A stretch of 64,000 nt of DNA from Pseudohongiella sp. (GCF_011050365.1 NZ_DRFV01000016.1:109549-173548); one strand, 5' to 3'; shown: positions 27,507 to 39,240, numbered from the stretch's first letter. The notes: generated by a model from the letters alone, not told the origin. A program made the numbers and translations.

Positions 27507-28647
27507 TCCAGCAGTTCTGGCCCTTGAGGATGGCAGCCTCTTCAAAGGCAAGGCTATCGGTGCCCTGGGTCTGGCCAGCGGAGAGGTTGTTTTTAATACA
27601 GCCATGACCGGCTACCAGGAAATCTTGACCGACCCGTCCTACGCACGACAGATTGTCACGCTGACCTACCCTCACATCGGGAATACCGGCTGCAATGCCG
27701 AAGATAACGAGTCTGACCGTGTCTGGTCTGCGGGCCTGGTGATTCGCAACCTGTCGATGACGGTAAGCAACTGGCGCAGCGAGCAGTCACTGGAAGAATT
27801 TCTGCAAGCACAGAATGTCGTTTCCATTGCCGAGATTGACACCCGTCGCCTGACACGTTTGCTGCGCGAAAAAGGCCCGCTCAATGGCTGTATTCTCAGC
27901 GGTGAAGAGCTGGCACAAAAGGGCGAGCAATACGCGATCGAACAGGCCAGGGCTTTCCCGGGCCTGAAAGGCATGGATCTGGCGAAAGAAGTGTCCACAA
28001 AAACAAGCTATGAGTGGACGCAGGGCGAATGGCAGCCGCTGGGTGTCGGTTACCCGGACATGGCCCACGAGAAACCCTTCCATGTGGTGGCCTGGGACTA
28101 TGGCGTCAAACGCAATATTCTGCGCATGCTGGCGCAGCGCAATTGCAAAGTGACTGTGGTGCCCGCGCAGACTCCGGCGTCAGAGGTGCTGGCGATGAAC
28201 CCGGACGGCATTTTCCTGGCCAACGGCCCGGGTGATCCCGAGCCTTGCGACTACGCAATCACCGCCATCAAGGCGGTGCTGGAAACTGATATTCCCGTGT
28301 TCGGTATCTGTCTGGGTTGTCAGTTGCTGGCGCTGGCCTGCGGCGCACGCACGGTTAAAATGCAGTTGGGTCACCATGGCGCCAACCACCCGGTGCAGAA
28401 TCTGGACGACGGCACGGTGTTGATCACCAGCCAGAACCACGGCTTCGCGGTTGACGAAGAATCGCTGCCGGCCAATTTGCGTGCTACCCATCGCTCACTG
28501 TTCGACGGTTCCCTGCAGGGCGTTGAGCGCACGGACAAGCCGGCCTTTGCTTTTCAGGGACATCCCGAGGCGAGCCCCGGGCCGCACGATATTGCGCCCC
28601 TGTTTGACAAATTTGTTGCTCTGATGGAAAAACGCGCCGCGCGCTGA
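27499..28647 (+). CDS. carA: Carbamoyl phosphate synthase small subunit
   Basis: A 382-residue glutamine amidotransferase subunit that supplies ammonia to CarB. N-terminal [14 protein letters not shown]; class I GATase domain with the nucleophile Cys in [23 protein letters not shown], and the catalytic His/Glu in [15 protein letters not shown] at 27499 is chosen: GGGAG lies 6 nt before it, it gives the E. coli length, and E. coli carA also starts with TTG. An in-frame ATG at 27442 lies inside the terminator stem and would add 19 residues not found in the family. Confidence 0.95.
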   Translation: MNNPAVLALEDGSLFKGKAIGALGLASGEVVFNTAMTGYQEILTDPSYARQIVTLTYPHIGNTGCNAEDNESDRVWSAGLVIRNLSMTVSNWRSEQSLEEFLQAQNVVSIAEIDTRRLTRLLREKGPLNGCILSGEELAQKGEQYAIEQARAFPGLKGMDLAKEVSTKTSYEWTQGEWQPLGVGYPDMAHEKPFHVVAWDYGVKRNILRMLAQRNCKVTVVPAQTPASEVLAMNPDGIFLANGPGDPEPCDYAITAIKAVLETDIPVFGICLGCQLLALACGARTVKMQLGHHGANHPVQNLDDGTVLITSQNHGFAVDEESLPANLRATHRSLFDGSLQGVERTDKPAFAFQGHPEASPGPHDIAPLFDKFVALMEKRAAR

Positions 28648-28680
28648 TCCGGCCAACCCACACACAGACACGGTTAAGTT

Positions 28681-31600
28681 ATGCCAAAACGTACAGATTT
28701 AAAAAGCATTCTGATCATTGGTGCCGGGCCTATTGTTATCGGTCAGGCCTGCGAGTTTGACTATTCCGGTGCCCAGGCCTGTCAGGCGCTGCGCGAAGAG
28801 GGCTACCGGGTCATACTGGTCAACTCCAATCCGGCAACCATCATGACCGATCCGGCGATGGCTGATGCCACCTATATCGAGCCAGTTACCTGGCAGATCG
28901 TCGAGAAAATTATAGAAAAAGAGCGTCCTGACGCCATTCTGCCAACCATGGGCGGGCAGACCGCGCTGAACTGTGCTCTGGATCTGGAGCGGCACGGGGT
29001 GCTGGCGAAATATAACGTCGAGATGATCGGTGCCCGCGCCGAGTCCATCGACAAGGCGGAAGATCGCGAGCTGTTTGATGACGCGATGAAAGCCATTGGC
29101 CTGGAAACACCGCGCCACGGTATTGCCCGTAATATGGATGAGGCCTTTGCAGCACTCGATCTGGTGGGTTTCCCCTGTATTATCCGGCCATCATTTACCA
29201 TGGGCGGCAGTGGCGGTGGTATTGCCTACAACAAGGAAGAGTTTGTTGAGATCTGTACCCGTGGTATGGAGCTGTCACCGACCAACGAGCTGCTGATTGA
29301 TGAATCTCTGATCGGCTGGAAAGAGTACGAAACTGAAGTAGTCCGTGACAAGAATGACAACTGCATCATTGTGTGTACTATCGAAAATTTTGATGCCATG
29401 GGTGTGCATACCGGTGACTCCATCACGGTAGCGCCGTCACAGACGCTGACCGACAAGGAATATCAGATTCTGCGTAATGCCTCGATTGCGGTGTTGCGTG
29501 AGATCGGAGTGGAGACCGGCGGTTCCAACGTGCAGTTCGGCATGTGTCCAAAAACCGGTCGTATTGTTGTTATTGAAATGAACCCTAGGGTGTCCCGCTC
29601 CTCGGCGCTGGCCTCCAAGGCCACCGGTTTCCCGATTGCCCGCGTTGCCGCCAAGCTGGCTTGTGGTTTCACCCTGGATGAGCTGAAAAACGAGATTACC
29701 GGTGGTGCAACCCCGGCTTCGTTTGAGCCGACCATTGACTATGTGGTCACCAAGATCCCGCGTTTCACCTTTGAAAAATTCCCGGAAACCGATGACCGTA
29801 TCACCACGCAGATGAAGTCAGTGGGTGAGGTCATGGCGATTGGCCGTACCTTCCAGGAGTCATTGCAGAAAGCTTTGCGCGGACTGGAAGTGGGCATCAG
29901 CGGCTTTGACCCGATTCTGGACACCGGCGTCAGCGATGCCATGGACACCCTGCGCGGCGAACTGATGGACGCTGGCAGCGATCGCATTCGTTATATCGGT
30001 GACGCTTTCCGTCAGGGCTGGTCGGTGCCCACGGTAGCTGAAATGACCGGCGTTGATCCCTGGTTCCTGACCCAGATCGAAGACCTGATTCAGGACGAGA
30101 TGCGCATCAGCGAAATGACACTGAAGGATCTGGACAAAGACACCCTGTATGGCCTGAAGCGCAAAGGGTTCTCCGATTCGCGGCTGTCGGCGCTGCTGAA
30201 TGAGCCTGAGCATAAGGTGCGCGAGCATCGCCATGCTGTTGGTGTGCGCCCGGTCTACAAGCGGGTGGATACCTGCGCTGCGGAGTTCGAGTCGGCGACC
30301 GCCTACATGTATTCAACCTATGAAGAAGAGTGTGAGTCAAAGCCCAGTGATCGTAAAAAAATCATGGTGCTGGGTGGCGGACCCAACCGTATCGGTCAGG
30401 GTATCGAATTCGACTACTGTTGTGTGCATGCTGCGCTGGCCATGCGCGAAGACGGTTACGAGACCATTATGGTCAACTGTAACCCGGAGACCGTGTCTAC
30501 CGATTACAATATTTCCGATCGCCTGTACTTCGAGCCGGTGACGCTGGAAGATGTGCTGGAAATTGTTGCGCTGGAAAAACCGGTGGGTGTGATTGTGCAG
30601 TTCGGCGGCCAGACACCGCTTAACCTGGCGGAAGGGCTCGAGCAGGCCGGTGTGCCGGTGATTGGCACCAGTGCCGACGCCATCGACCTGGCCGAAGACC
30701 GGGAGCGCTTCCAGAAAATGATCCAGAAACTGGGCCTGAAGCAGCCTCCCAACTGTATCGTGCGCAGTGTCGAGCAGTGTATTACCGAAGCTGAAAAGAT
30801 CTCCTATCCGCTGGTGGTTCGACCCTCTTATGTACTGGGCGGGCGGTCAATGGAAATTGTTTACAACAAGGAAGAACTGAATCGTTATATGCGCACGACC
30901 GTGAAGGTCGGCAACGACAGCCCGGTGTTGCTGGACTATTTCCTTAACGCAGCCATCGAGATTGACGTGGATCTGGTCAGTGATGGCAAGCAGGTTGTGG
31001 TCGGTGCGATCATGCAGCATATCGAGCAGGCGGGTGTTCACTCAGGTGACTCGGCCTGTTCGTTGCCGCCATATAATCTGTCTGCCGAAGTACAGGACAG
31101 GATTCGCGAGCAAGTGACTGCTCTGGCCAAAGAACTGAATGTGGTGGGCCTGATGAATACGCAGTTGGCGTATCAGGACGGTGAGCTTTACATTATTGAG
31201 GTCAATCCGCGCGCCTCGCGAACAGTACCCTTTGTGTCCAAGTGCATCGGGGTGTCGCTGGCGAAAGTGGCCGCTCGCTGCATGGCTGGCACCTCCCTGG
31301 CGGAGCAGGGCTTCACAAAGGAAATCATACCTAAAACCTTTGCTGTGAAAGAAGCGGTATTCCCGTTCAACAAGTTCCCGGGTGTTGACCCGATTCTGGG
31401 GCCGGAAATGAAATCCACCGGCGAAGTGATGGGGGTGGGTGAGACATTTGCCGAAGCCTTCTCCAAGTCCCAGCTTGGTGCCGGTGAAGAAATCGCCAAA
31501 AGTGGCAATGTGTTTATCAGTGTGCGTGATGCCGACAAACCCAGGGTGGCCGGGATTGCACGGCACTTTCATGAACTGGGTTTCTCTGTGGTCGCCACGA

Positions 31601-31896
31601 CCGGCACCGCCGCCATCATTGAAGCAGCCGGGCTGCCGGTGACGCGGGTGAACAAGGTGATGGAAGGGCGCCCGCACATCGTGGATATGATCAAGAACGA
31701 TGAAATTGCCCTGATTGTAAACACAACTGAAGGCAAGCAGGCGATAGCGGATTCCTCAACAATCCGCCGCACGGCCTTGCGCCACGACGTGTTCTGCACC
31801 ACAACTCTGGCCAGCGCCAGTGCCGTTTGTGAGGCGCTGCAGTTTGGTGATAACCTGTCTGTCTATACCATACAGGAGCTGCATGCGCGTCTGTAA
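28681..31896 (+). CDS. carB: Carbamoyl phosphate synthase large subunit
   Basis: A 1071-residue synthetase that makes carbamoyl phosphate for arginine and pyrimidines. Two homologous ATP-grasp halves (each starting with a [18 protein letters not shown] loop, about residues 14-22 and 564-572), a central oligomerisation domain, and a C-terminal MGS-like allosteric domain (from about 940, [18 protein letters not shown]) are present. Full length. Starts 33 nt after carA. A terminator follows. Confidence 0.98.
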   Translation: MPKRTDLKSILIIGAGPIVIGQACEFDYSGAQACQALREEGYRVILVNSNPATIMTDPAMADATYIEPVTWQIVEKIIEKERPDAILPTMGGQTALNCALDLERHGVLAKYNVEMIGARAESIDKAEDRELFDDAMKAIGLETPRHGIARNMDEAFAALDLVGFPCIIRPSFTMGGSGGGIAYNKEEFVEICTRGMELSPTNELLIDESLIGWKEYETEVVRDKNDNCIIVCTIENFDAMGVHTGDSITVAPSQTLTDKEYQILRNASIAVLREIGVETGGSNVQFGMCPKTGRIVVIEMNPRVSRSSALASKATGFPIARVAAKLACGFTLDELKNEITGGATPASFEPTIDYVVTKIPRFTFEKFPETDDRITTQMKSVGEVMAIGRTFQESLQKALRGLEVGISGFDPILDTGVSDAMDTLRGELMDAGSDRIRYIGDAFRQGWSVPTVAEMTGVDPWFLTQIEDLIQDEMRISEMTLKDLDKDTLYGLKRKGFSDSRLSALLNEPEHKVREHRHAVGVRPVYKRVDTCAAEFESATAYMYSTYEEECESKPSDRKKIMVLGGGPNRIGQGIEFDYCCVHAALAMREDGYETIMVNCNPETVSTDYNISDRLYFEPVTLEDVLEIVALEKPVGVIVQFGGQTPLNLAEGLEQAGVPVIGTSADAIDLAEDRERFQKMIQKLGLKQPPNCIVRSVEQCITEAEKISYPLVVRPSYVLGGRSMEIVYNKEELNRYMRTTVKVGNDSPVLLDYFLNAAIEIDVDLVSDGKQVVVGAIMQHIEQAGVHSGDSACSLPPYNLSAEVQDRIREQVTALAKELNVVGLMNTQLAYQDGELYIIEVNPRASRTVPFVSKCIGVSLAKVAARCMAGTSLAEQGFTKEIIPKTFAVKEAVFPFNKFPGVDPILGPEMKSTGEVMGVGETFAEAFSKSQLGAGEEIAKSGNVFISVRDADKPRVAGIARHFHELGFSVVATTGTAAIIEAAGLPVTRVNKVMEGRPHIVDMIKNDEIALIVNTTEGKQAIADSSTIRRTALRHDVFCTTTLASASAVCEALQFGDNLSVYTIQELHARL

Positions 31897-31965
31897 CCGG
31901 CGCCCATCGGGCGGGTCTGGACAAGTCTGCCGATTATCCGCATGATATGGTTTGTCTGAACAGTG

Positions 31966-32006
31966 CTGGCGGGGCCTCCTGGAGGGGTCCCGCCGGTATT
32001 TTTTTT
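31966..32006 (+). terminator. Intrinsic terminator after carB
   Basis: A GC-rich stem, GGCGGG..CCTCC with GGAGG..CCCGCC, is followed by GGTA and a T8 tract. It ends the carAB transcript about 70 nt after the stop and lies just before greA. Confidence 0.88.
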
Positions 32007-32047
32007 ATTCCCTGATTTTGACGATCGCGAAGATCTGTGAGAGTGAT

Positions 32048-32524
32048 ATGAGAAAAGTGCCAATGACCATGGGTGGCGCGGAGCGACTGCGCGCTGAACT
32101 CTATGAGTTGAAATCCGTGAAGCGCCCGGCGATTATCAAGGCAATCGCGGAAGCGCGGGAACACGGTGATCTCAAGGAAAACGCCGAGTACCACGCCGCG
32201 CGTGAGCAACAGGGTTTCTGTGAGGGTCGGATTCAGGAAATCGAAGGCAAGCTGGCTGACTCCGAAATCATTGATATCGCGAGTATTCCGCCCTCAGGCA
32301 AGGTCATTTTTGGCGTGACTGCGACATTACTTAACCTGGATACCGAAAAAACCATACGCTATCAGATCGTTGGTGAGGATGAAGCCGACGTTAAAGCTGG
32401 CAAGATCTCCGTGGGGTCACCGATTGCGCGCGCCATCATGGGCAAGGAAGAGGGTGATGAAGTCGTGGTTAAAGCCCCGTCGGGTGAGATCGAATACGAA
32501 ATCAGCAAAATCGAGCACATCTGA
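32048..32524 (+). CDS. greA: Transcript cleavage factor GreA
   Basis: A 158-residue factor that rescues backtracked RNA polymerase. N-terminal coiled coil [47 protein letters not shown] with the acidic tip residues, and a C-terminal FKBP-like domain ([22 protein letters not shown], the latter the GreA signature). ATG at 32048 gives standard length. It follows the carB terminator, so it probably has its own promoter in the gap of about 40 nt or arises by readthrough. Confidence 0.96.
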   Translation: MRKVPMTMGGAERLRAELYELKSVKRPAIIKAIAEAREHGDLKENAEYHAAREQQGFCEGRIQEIEGKLADSEIIDIASIPPSGKVIFGVTATLLNLDTEKTIRYQIVGEDEADVKAGKISVGSPIARAIMGKEEGDEVVVKAPSGEIEYEISKIEHI

Positions 32525-32586
32525 GTACGCTCAGGGCCGGGGCATGGCAACCCGTCCCTGGCCTTGTGCCTGGCAGGAAGGTGACG

Positions 32587-32901
32587 TCAGGCCGGGGTGT
32601 GGCGCAGGATATTCGACAACTTTGGATTGGGTTTGTTGGCTGGGCGATAAAGCACCGCGATATTGCCAATGGTTTGCACGCAACTGGCTCGGCTGACGCC
32701 ACAGATCTCCTCTGCGACCTCTTTGCGGGCATCGCGGTCCGCCGCCAGTATCTTCACCTTGATTAACTCGTGTTGCTCCAGCGCCCGGTCAATTTCCTTG
32801 CACACGGTTTCCGATAGCCCTTTTTGTGCAATCGTCACCACTGGCTTGAGTTTATGGGCGATAGCGCGTAGTTTTTTTGTATCCAGGGAGCTTGAGGTCA
32901 T
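32587..32901 (-). CDS. yhbY: Ribosome assembly RNA-binding protein YhbY (CRM domain)
   Basis: A 104-residue single CRM-domain protein that associates with pre-50S ribosomes. It has LRAIAHKLKPVVTIAQKGLSETVCKEIDRALEQHELIKVKI, then DARKEVAEEICGVSRASCVQTIGNIAVLYRP, the classic KH-like fold with GxxG-like region. It faces greA and is divergent from ftsH, as in E. coli. Confidence 0.93.
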   Translation of the reverse strand: MTSSSLDTKKLRAIAHKLKPVVTIAQKGLSETVCKEIDRALEQHELIKVKILAADRDARKEVAEEICGVSRASCVQTIGNIAVLYRPANKPNPKLSNILRHTPA

Positions 32902-33298
32902 AAAGTTTCCGACGGTTGCGGCAGACGGTCTGCAGCAGATGAGACATAGTTTAAAGGTCTATTGTAGCGCACGCCGATCCGTGGACAAAGCGCTGCGGTG
33001 GCATCGATACCCGCAACCCTTGGACAATGACAAGCGTCATCTTGTAATATCGGAATCAGCCCCCATCTTTAGGGGGCATCCGCCCAACAATAGCAGCTCG
33101 CACATTCCGGCATAACCTCACCGCGGAATCAGGCTTCCAGGCTGTAATAACAAGTATCCGGGGTTTGAGGGAATAGCAATCCCGCTTGAGACGGTCTTTA
33201 CCTGTGAAGGTTTTGGCCGCTAACGGGTTAAACAGGTTCATTTGAGCATTAACCGGAAGACAGTCGACCGGTTTCACAAAGAGAAGGGGGATATTCCC
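32902..33298. other. Gene-free 397-bp region between yhbY and ftsH
   Basis: No credible gene was found. In E. coli and many relatives rlmE (ftsJ) lies here between yhbY and ftsH; nothing like its SAM motif or catalytic K-D-K-E residues appears in any frame. The region carries a heat-shock promoter candidate (33041-33068) followed by a weak hairpin, and a long ftsH leader of about 220 nt. Confidence 0.7.
33041..33068 (+). promoter_or_regulatory. Sigma-32-type promoter of ftsH
   Basis: CTTGTAA (33041-33047), 13 bp, CCCCATCT (33061-33068). The -10 box is a full match to CCCCATnT and the -35 differs at one base; the spacer equals that of the hslV promoter in this window. ftsH is under RpoH control in E. 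coli. Confidence 0.75.
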
Positions 33299-35251
33299 TT
33301 GAACGATATGGCAAAGAATTTACTGCTTTGGATGGTTATCGCGGCTGTGTTGCTGACGGTATTCAACAACATCAATCAGGAGCCCGCGACAGCGCAGGTG
33401 AATTATTCTGATTTTATTCGCGAGGTGCGCTCCGGGCAGGTGGAATCGGTCAATATTGCCGGCGTTAACGTCAGCGGTCTGCGCAACGACAACTCACGGT
33501 TTACCACCACCATCCCCATGATCGGTGATGATCAGCTGATGGATGACCTGTTCAACAATAATGTTGAAATTCGCGCCTCCGAACCTGAGCGCCAGAGTCT
33601 GTGGACGCAATTGCTGGTGGCAAGCTTCCCGATCCTGATCATTATCGCCCTGTTTTTCTTCTTCATGCGCCAGATGCAGGGGGGTGCCGGCGGCGGCAAG
33701 GGCGGACCAATGTCCTTTGGCAAGAGTAAAGCCAAGCTGCTGGGTGAAGACCAGATCAAGATTACCTTCGCCGACGTGGCTGGTGTGGATGAAGCCAAAG
33801 AGGACGTCAAGGAGCTGGTCGACTTCCTGCGCGAGCCGGACAAGTTCCAGCGCCTTGGTGGCCGTATTCCACGCGGTATTCTGATGGTGGGGCAGCCCGG
33901 TACCGGTAAAACCCTGCTCGCCAAGGCGATTGCCGGTGAAGCCAAAGTACCTTTCTTCTCCATCTCGGGTTCAGACTTTGTGGAGATGTTTGTTGGTGTG
34001 GGCGCATCCCGGGTCCGCGATATGTTTGACCAGGCCAAGAAGCAGGCGCCCTGCATTATCTTTATCGACGAGATCGACGCTGTGGGCCGGCACCGTGGTG
34101 CGGGTCTGGGAGGCGGTCATGATGAGCGTGAGCAGACCCTGAACCAGCTGTTGGTGGAAATGGACGGCTTTGAAGTTAATGACGGCATTATTGTGATTGC
34201 CGCCACCAACCGTCCGGACGTACTCGACCCGGCACTGCTGCGTCCTGGCCGGTTTGACCGTCAGGTCGTTGTGGGGCTGCCCGACATTCGTGGTCGCGAA
34301 CAGATCCTGAAAGTACACATGCGCAAAGTGCCGATCGCCGATAACGTTGATGCCGCCGTCATTGCCCGCGGCACGCCCGGTTTTTCCGGTGCGGATCTGG
34401 CCAACCTGGTCAATGAGTCGGCATTGTTTGCCGCGCGTGCTGGCCGTCGGCTGGTGACCATGGAAGAGTTCGAGAAGGCCAAGGACAAGATCATGATGGG
34501 CGCCGAGCGCAAATCCATGGTCATGTCGGACAAGGAAAAAACCAATACCGCCTATCATGAGGCTGGTCACGCCATTGTGGGCCGGCTGGTACCGGAGCAC
34601 GACCCGGTATACAAGGTCAGTATCATTCCGCGCGGACGGGCGTTGGGTGTGACCATGTTCCTGCCGGAAGAAGATCGGTACAGCATCAGTAAGCGTGCGA
34701 TTCTGAGTCAGATCTGCAGTCTTTACGGAGGCCGTATTGCCGAGGAAATGACGTTGGGCGCCGAAGGCGTGACCACCGGTGCCTCCAACGATATCCAGCG
34801 CGCCACCGAAATGGCGCGCAATATGGTGACCAAGTGGGGACTGTCGGAGAAACTGGGCCCGCAAATGTATGCTGAAGATGACGGCGAAGTTTTCCTGGGC
34901 CGTTCAGCGGGCGGATCTCAGAAACAGCACTCCGGAGAAACGGCGAAGCTGATTGATGAGGAAGTGAAGAGCATCATCGACTATTGCTACAACAAGGCCA
35001 AACAGTTGCTCGATGACAATCGTGACAAGCTGGAGCTGATGAAGGACGCGTTGATGGAGTACGAAACCATTGATGCCGAACAGATCAACGACATCATGGC
35101 GGGCCACAAACCAAGACCGCCCGCTGACTGGTCTGACACTGACAGTGGCTCGGGTTCCGCCCGGGCTGATGCACCTGACGATAGCCGCGACGGCAAGTCA
35201 GACGATTCCCGCTCGGACAAACCCGTAGGTGGTCCGGTCAGCGATCACTGA
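33299..35251 (+). CDS. ftsH: Membrane AAA+ metalloprotease FtsH
   Basis: A 650-residue inner-membrane protease. Two N-terminal transmembrane helices (about 6-24 and 104-124) flank a periplasmic domain; Walker [14 protein letters not shown], Walker [13 protein letters not shown], the SRH region, and zinc-binding HEAGH (the catalytic Glu within) follow. A Ser/Asp-rich tail ends the protein. TTG at 33299, with AAGGGGG 8 nt before it, gives [11 protein letters not shown], aligning with E. coli; an ATG three codons later is poorly spaced. It heads the operon folP-glmM-tpiA-secG. Confidence 0.95.
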   Translation: MNDMAKNLLLWMVIAAVLLTVFNNINQEPATAQVNYSDFIREVRSGQVESVNIAGVNVSGLRNDNSRFTTTIPMIGDDQLMDDLFNNNVEIRASEPERQSLWTQLLVASFPILIIIALFFFFMRQMQGGAGGGKGGPMSFGKSKAKLLGEDQIKITFADVAGVDEAKEDVKELVDFLREPDKFQRLGGRIPRGILMVGQPGTGKTLLAKAIAGEAKVPFFSISGSDFVEMFVGVGASRVRDMFDQAKKQAPCIIFIDEIDAVGRHRGAGLGGGHDEREQTLNQLLVEMDGFEVNDGIIVIAATNRPDVLDPALLRPGRFDRQVVVGLPDIRGREQILKVHMRKVPIADNVDAAVIARGTPGFSGADLANLVNESALFAARAGRRLVTMEEFEKAKDKIMMGAERKSMVMSDKEKTNTAYHEAGHAIVGRLVPEHDPVYKVSIIPRGRALGVTMFLPEEDRYSISKRAILSQICSLYGGRIAEEMTLGAEGVTTGASNDIQRATEMARNMVTKWGLSEKLGPQMYAEDDGEVFLGRSAGGSQKQHSGETAKLIDEEVKSIIDYCYNKAKQLLDDNRDKLELMKDALMEYETIDAEQINDIMAGHKPRPPADWSDTDSGSGSARADAPDDSRDGKSDDSRSDKPVGGPVSDH

Positions 35252-35287
35252 TTGCGATTACCTGATCGGGCCACGCGAGAGGCAATA

Positions 35288-36190
35288 ATGTCGTCCCAAC
35301 ACCTCGCTTCCGGATGCCTGGCGCCCACTTTGCAGTGTGGCGCCAGGGTACTGGATCTTTCCAGTCCCCGGGTGATGGGGATTCTGAATGTAACCCCTGA
35401 TTCGTTTTCTGACGGTGGTGCCCTGGGCACTGGCGCCGACGCCGGGTCAGCGGGTTTTTTTGTGTCTGTGGATAAAGCGCTGCGACGCACTGAGCGCATG
35501 GTAGAGGACGGCGCCGCCATCATTGATGTGGGTGGCGAGTCGACCAGGCCCGGTGCTGCTGGTGTGACCGGGCAGCAGGAGCTGGATCGGGTGATACCGG
35601 TTATCGAAGCTATCACGCAGCGTTTTGATGTCATTGTTTCCGTCGATACCAGTGCTCCGCTCGTTATCCGCGAGGCTGCACTGGCGGGTGCAGGGTTGAT
35701 TAATGACATCAGGGCCCTGCGTCGCGATGGTGCCATCGATGCTGTTGCCGCCACCTCAATGGGGCTTTGTCTCATGCATATGAAGGGTGAACCCGGTACC
35801 ATGCAGCAGGCGCCGGTGTATGATGACCTGCTGGCAGAAGTACTCGGATTTCTGCAGCAAAGGGTCAGTGATTGTGAGCGCGCCGGCATCGCCCGTGGGC
35901 GCATCTGCCTGGACCCCGGGTTTGGCTTTGGCAAGACGCTGGCGCATAATTACAGGCTGTTGCGGGAGCTGCCGACCTTACTGGCGGCGGGCTTGCCTGT
36001 GCTGGCGGGAATTTCGCGCAAGTCAATGATCGGCGCCGTTGTTGAGCGTGAGGTTGATGGGCGGTTGCCTGGCAGTCTGGCTGCAGCTGTGCTGGCAGCA
36101 GAGCACGGTGCAAGCATCATTCGGGTTCATGATGTCGCCGAAACAGTGGATGCGTTGAAAGTTCTGCAGGCTATGCAGAGCCTGCCTTAA
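35288..36190 (+). CDS. folP: Dihydropteroate synthase
   Basis: A 300-residue TIM-barrel enzyme of folate synthesis, the sulfonamide target. [16 protein letters not shown] (pterin loop), [38 protein letters not shown], and [10 protein letters not shown] are all family motifs. ATG at 35288 is preceded by GAGAGG 5 nt away; upstream in-frame starts directly at the ftsH stop have no Shine-Dalgarno. There is a short insert ([18 protein letters not shown]) near residue 52, unusual in length. Confidence 0.94.
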   Translation: MSSQHLASGCLAPTLQCGARVLDLSSPRVMGILNVTPDSFSDGGALGTGADAGSAGFFVSVDKALRRTERMVEDGAAIIDVGGESTRPGAAGVTGQQELDRVIPVIEAITQRFDVIVSVDTSAPLVIREAALAGAGLINDIRALRRDGAIDAVAATSMGLCLMHMKGEPGTMQQAPVYDDLLAEVLGFLQQRVSDCERAGIARGRICLDPGFGFGKTLAHNYRLLRELPTLLAAGLPVLAGISRKSMIGAVVEREVDGRLPGSLAAAVLAAEHGASIIRVHDVAETVDALKVLQAMQSLP

Positions 36191-36242
36191 ACCGCAGGTT
36201 GCCCGGCAGGCCGCAAAGAGCGTACAGGGAAAAGGGGATATT

Positions 36243-37607
36243 ATGGGATCGCAGGGGAAATCAGAAAAACAGTACTTCGGTACCGATGGCATCAGGGGTC
36301 ATGTGGGTGAATATCCCATTACCCCTGATTTCATGCTCAAACTGGGCTGGGCTGCAGGCAAGGTATTTGCCCGTTCGGGCGGGCAGCGCAGCAAAATACT
36401 CATTGGCAAGGATACCCGCGTGTCCGGCTATATGTTTGAAGCGGCGCTGGAAGCAGGCCTGGCCTCTGCCGGTGTTGATATCAATATGCTGGGCCCGATG
36501 CCGACCCCGGCAGTTGCCTACCTGACACGAACCTTTCAGGCGCAGGCTGGCATCGTGATTAGCGCATCACATAACGCATTTCAGGATAACGGCATCAAGT
36601 TCTTTGCCGGCGATGGCACCAAATTGCCTGACGAAACTGAACTGGCCATCGAAGCATATCTTGCGCGCGACCTCACCACGGTTGGCGCCGCTGAAATCGG
36701 CAAGGTTACCCGTATCACCGATGCCGCCGGTCGCTACATTGAGTATTGCAAGCGCACGGTGCCGGGCAATGCGGTGTTGCAGGGATTAAAAATTGTTGTG
36801 GATTGCGCGCACGGGTCGACCTATCACATTGCGGCCAATGTTTTCTCCGAGTTGGGGGCTTCAGTAAAGGCCATTGGTGTCTCGCCCAACGGCATGAATA
36901 TCAATCAGGACTGTGGCTCAACATCACCGCAGCGTCTGGTGAAGGAAGTGTTGGCGGAACAGGCCGATATCGGTATCGCTTTTGACGGTGACGGCGACCG
37001 TGTCATCATGATTGATCATCAGGGGAATGTCGTTGACGGCGATGAGTTGCTTTACATTATCGCGCGCGACCGGCGTCGGCGCCATGTCGGGTTTGGTGGA
37101 GTCGTTGGTACCCTGATGAGCAATCTTGGCCTGGAACTGGGCCTTGATGCACTGGATGTCCCCTTTGTCCGCACGGATGTGGGGGATCGCTACGTCATGG
37201 AAATGCTGAAGAAAAACGGCTGGCAGCTTGGGGGGGAGTCTTCCGGGCATATCGTCTGCCTGGATGTAACCACCACCGGTGACGGCATTGTGTCTGCCCT
37301 GCAGGTGCTGGCAGCGATGATGCAGACAGATTCCAGCCTGTACGACTTGCGTACCAAGATGACCAAAATGCCGCAGCATATGGTAAATGTGAAAGTGGCC
37401 AGTAAGTCAGCGGTGGCGTCGAACCCGCAAGTGCTTGCTGCCGTCGCTGAGCTGGAGCATAAGTTGGCGGGACGCGGGCGCATTCTGCTCAGGCCGTCCG
37501 GGACGGAGCCACTGATCCGGGTCATGGTCGAAGGCGAGGATGAGGCTGAAGTCAGGGCGCATGCCAGCGAATTGGCCGAAGTCGTCGCCGCATCCTGCGA
37601 GTCGTGA
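36243..37607 (+). CDS. glmM: Phosphoglucosamine mutase
   Basis: A 454-residue mutase that turns glucosamine-6-phosphate into glucosamine-1-phosphate for peptidoglycan and lipid A. It has YFGTDGIRG, the active-site phosphoserine in GIVISASHN (about S109), the metal loop [15 protein letters not shown]-like GGESSGHIV, and the phosphate-binding [15 protein letters not shown]. Complete. It follows folP as in E. coli. Confidence 0.97.
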   Translation: MGSQGKSEKQYFGTDGIRGHVGEYPITPDFMLKLGWAAGKVFARSGGQRSKILIGKDTRVSGYMFEAALEAGLASAGVDINMLGPMPTPAVAYLTRTFQAQAGIVISASHNAFQDNGIKFFAGDGTKLPDETELAIEAYLARDLTTVGAAEIGKVTRITDAAGRYIEYCKRTVPGNAVLQGLKIVVDCAHGSTYHIAANVFSELGASVKAIGVSPNGMNINQDCGSTSPQRLVKEVLAEQADIGIAFDGDGDRVIMIDHQGNVVDGDELLYIIARDRRRRHVGFGGVVGTLMSNLGLELGLDALDVPFVRTDVGDRYVMEMLKKNGWQLGGESSGHIVCLDVTTTGDGIVSALQVLAAMMQTDSSLYDLRTKMTKMPQHMVNVKVASKSAVASNPQVLAAVAELEHKLAGRGRILLRPSGTEPLIRVMVEGEDEAEVRAHASELAEVVAASCES

Positions 37608-37739
37608 TCCCGGCACCCTGGCTTATGTTGTGAGGTACTGTTTATGCGCAGTGCCGATCTTGCAAGGTCGCGACAAACTGGTTATAGTGGCGCCCCGTTT
37701 TAACAATGTCGGGCGCCGGCATCGCACAGGATAGTGAAT

Positions 37740-38495
37740 ATGCGTCGGGCTTTGGTTGTCGGAAACTGGAAAATGAACGGAACGCGCGACAGCATACAGG
37801 CGCTGTTGCGTGGTCTGGTGCCGGCAGTGTCGCATGGGATCAATGGCGTTGATATTGTGGTTTGTCCGCCTTTCCCCTATCTTGCGCTCGTTGCCGAGAC
37901 GATAAAGGGCTGCGAAATTGTGCTTGGCGCCCAGAATGTCTCTTGTGAAGAGAAAGGCGCCTTCACAGGTGAAATCTCTCCCGGCATGTTGGTGGATTGT
38001 CGCGCGCGTTATGTCATTTTGGGTCATTCCGAACGCCGTCAGCAGATGGCGGAGACTGATGAGCTGATAGCGCGAAAATTTGTTGCAGCGCAGCAGGCGG
38101 GTTTGATACCCATTCTGTGTGTTGGTGAAACACTGGCGCAGCGTGACAATGGCAGCGCCCAGGCAACTGTGGCGGCGCAGGTAAGTGCAGTACTGACGCT
38201 GGCGGGCGTGACTGCCCTGGAGCGGGCCGTGATTGCGTATGAGCCGGTATGGGCCATCGGTACCGGTAAGTCGGCTACCGCACAGCAGGCCCAGCAGATG
38301 CATGCAGGCATTCGCGAATTGATTGCCGGCCATGACGCTGAGGTGGCCGGGGCTATACAATTGCTTTATGGCGGCAGTGTGAGCTCTGCCAATGCTGCTG
38401 AACTTTTTGAACAGGCCGATATTGATGGTGGGCTTGTGGGTGGGGCCTCGCTTGATGCGTCGGCATTTATCGAAATTTGTAATAGTGTGAGCTGA
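37740..38495 (+). CDS. tpiA: Triosephosphate isomerase
   Basis: A 251-residue glycolytic isomerase. GNWKMNG (Lys), LGHSERRQ (catalytic His), the catalytic Glu in AYEPVWAIGTGKSA with the flexible loop, and LYGGSVSSANA with GGLVGGASLDA are all present. ATG 37740 is preferred to the GTG two codons earlier because AGGAT is 9 nt before the ATG. A promoter-like TATAGT precedes it near 37683. It is coupled to secG (3-nt gap). Confidence 0.96.
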   Translation: MRRALVVGNWKMNGTRDSIQALLRGLVPAVSHGINGVDIVVCPPFPYLALVAETIKGCEIVLGAQNVSCEEKGAFTGEISPGMLVDCRARYVILGHSERRQQMAETDELIARKFVAAQQAGLIPILCVGETLAQRDNGSAQATVAAQVSAVLTLAGVTALERAVIAYEPVWAIGTGKSATAQQAQQMHAGIRELIAGHDAEVAGAIQLLYGGSVSSANAAELFEQADIDGGLVGGASLDASAFIEICNSVS

Positions 38496-38498
38496 ATT

Positions 38499-38879
38499 AT
38501 GGAAACTCTTGTGGTCGTTGTGCATGTGATTGCCGCTATCGCGATCATCGGCCTGGTTCTGTTGCAGCAGGGCAAAGGGGCCGATGCCGGCGCCGCCTTC
38601 GGCAGCGGCGCGTCGCAGACAGTGTTTGGCAGTTCAGGTTCGGGCAATTTTCTGACGCGCTCAACCACAGTGGCTGCGGTCGTGTTTTTCGCCACCAGTC
38701 TGGTGTTGGCCATTTATGCCCAGCAATACAGTATGGGCGGCATGAATGATGCGTCACCCATTGTAAATCCCGATGTGTTGCGCGAGCTTGAAGAGTCAGA
38801 TGTGCCGCAGCTGACAGCGCCGGCGACATCTTCTGATGTACCGGACGTGCCGGACCAGGCGCCCCCGACAGGGCAGTAA
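38499..38879 (+). CDS. secG: Protein translocase subunit SecG
   Basis: A 126-residue SecYEG component with two transmembrane helices (about 3-22 and 54-72) and the loop LLQQGKGADAGAAFGSGASQTVFGSSGSGNFL, the SecG signature. A Pro/Asp/Ser-rich tail of about 50 residues follows. tRNA-Leu(GAG) lies 13 nt downstream, the same order as secG-leuU in E. coli. Confidence 0.95.
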   Translation: METLVVVVHVIAAIAIIGLVLLQQGKGADAGAAFGSGASQTVFGSSGSGNFLTRSTTVAAVVFFATSLVLAIYAQQYSMGGMNDASPIVNPDVLRELEESDVPQLTAPATSSDVPDVPDQAPPTGQ

Positions 38880-38892
38880 CAGTAAAAGTTTG

Positions 38893-38979
38893 GCCGAAGT
38901 GGTGGAATTGGTAGACACGCTATCTTGAGGGGGTAGTGGCCTATTGGTCGTGCGAGTTCAAGTCTCGCCTTCGGCACCA
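38893..38979 (+). tRNA. leuU: tRNA-Leu (anticodon GAG)
   Basis: An 87-nt class II tRNA with CCA encoded. Acceptor GCCGAAG pairs with CTTCGGC; anticodon stem-loop CTATC-TTGAGGG-GGTAG reads GAG; a long variable arm (GGCC-TATT-GGTC) and a T arm GCGAG-TTCAAGT-CTCGC follow. It matches E. coli leuU closely and sits after secG as there. Confidence 0.97.
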
Positions 38980-39038
38980 ATTGCAGGAAGATGCTTGTCA
39001 AAGAGTGCTCGATTATGGAGCCCTTGCTCGAAAGTCAC

Positions 39039-39068
39039 TTGACTTTCAAGGTGTCAGGCGACTAGAAT
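39039..39068 (+). promoter_or_regulatory. Promoter for the initiator tRNA and rimP-nusA-infB
   Basis: TTGACT (39039-39044), 18 bp, TAGAAT (39063-39068), about 90 nt before the tRNA. An imperfect hairpin (AGATAGCGGCTT / AAGCCATCT, around 39079-39106) lies in between. Confidence 0.65.
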
Positions 39069-39159
39069 ACCTGCCCTCAGATAGCGGCTTTGCCAGAAGC
39101 CATCTGAGCTCAGTAAGCCCGGTTGTTAATCAAGGCTATTGAGAAGTTTGAAGTTTTGT

Positions 39160-39236
<77 letters not shown>

Positions 39237-39240
39237 TTAT

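Noticed and set aside
33242-33298. Longer ftsH start
   Set aside because: No ribosome-binding site and no family sequence before [11 protein letters not shown].
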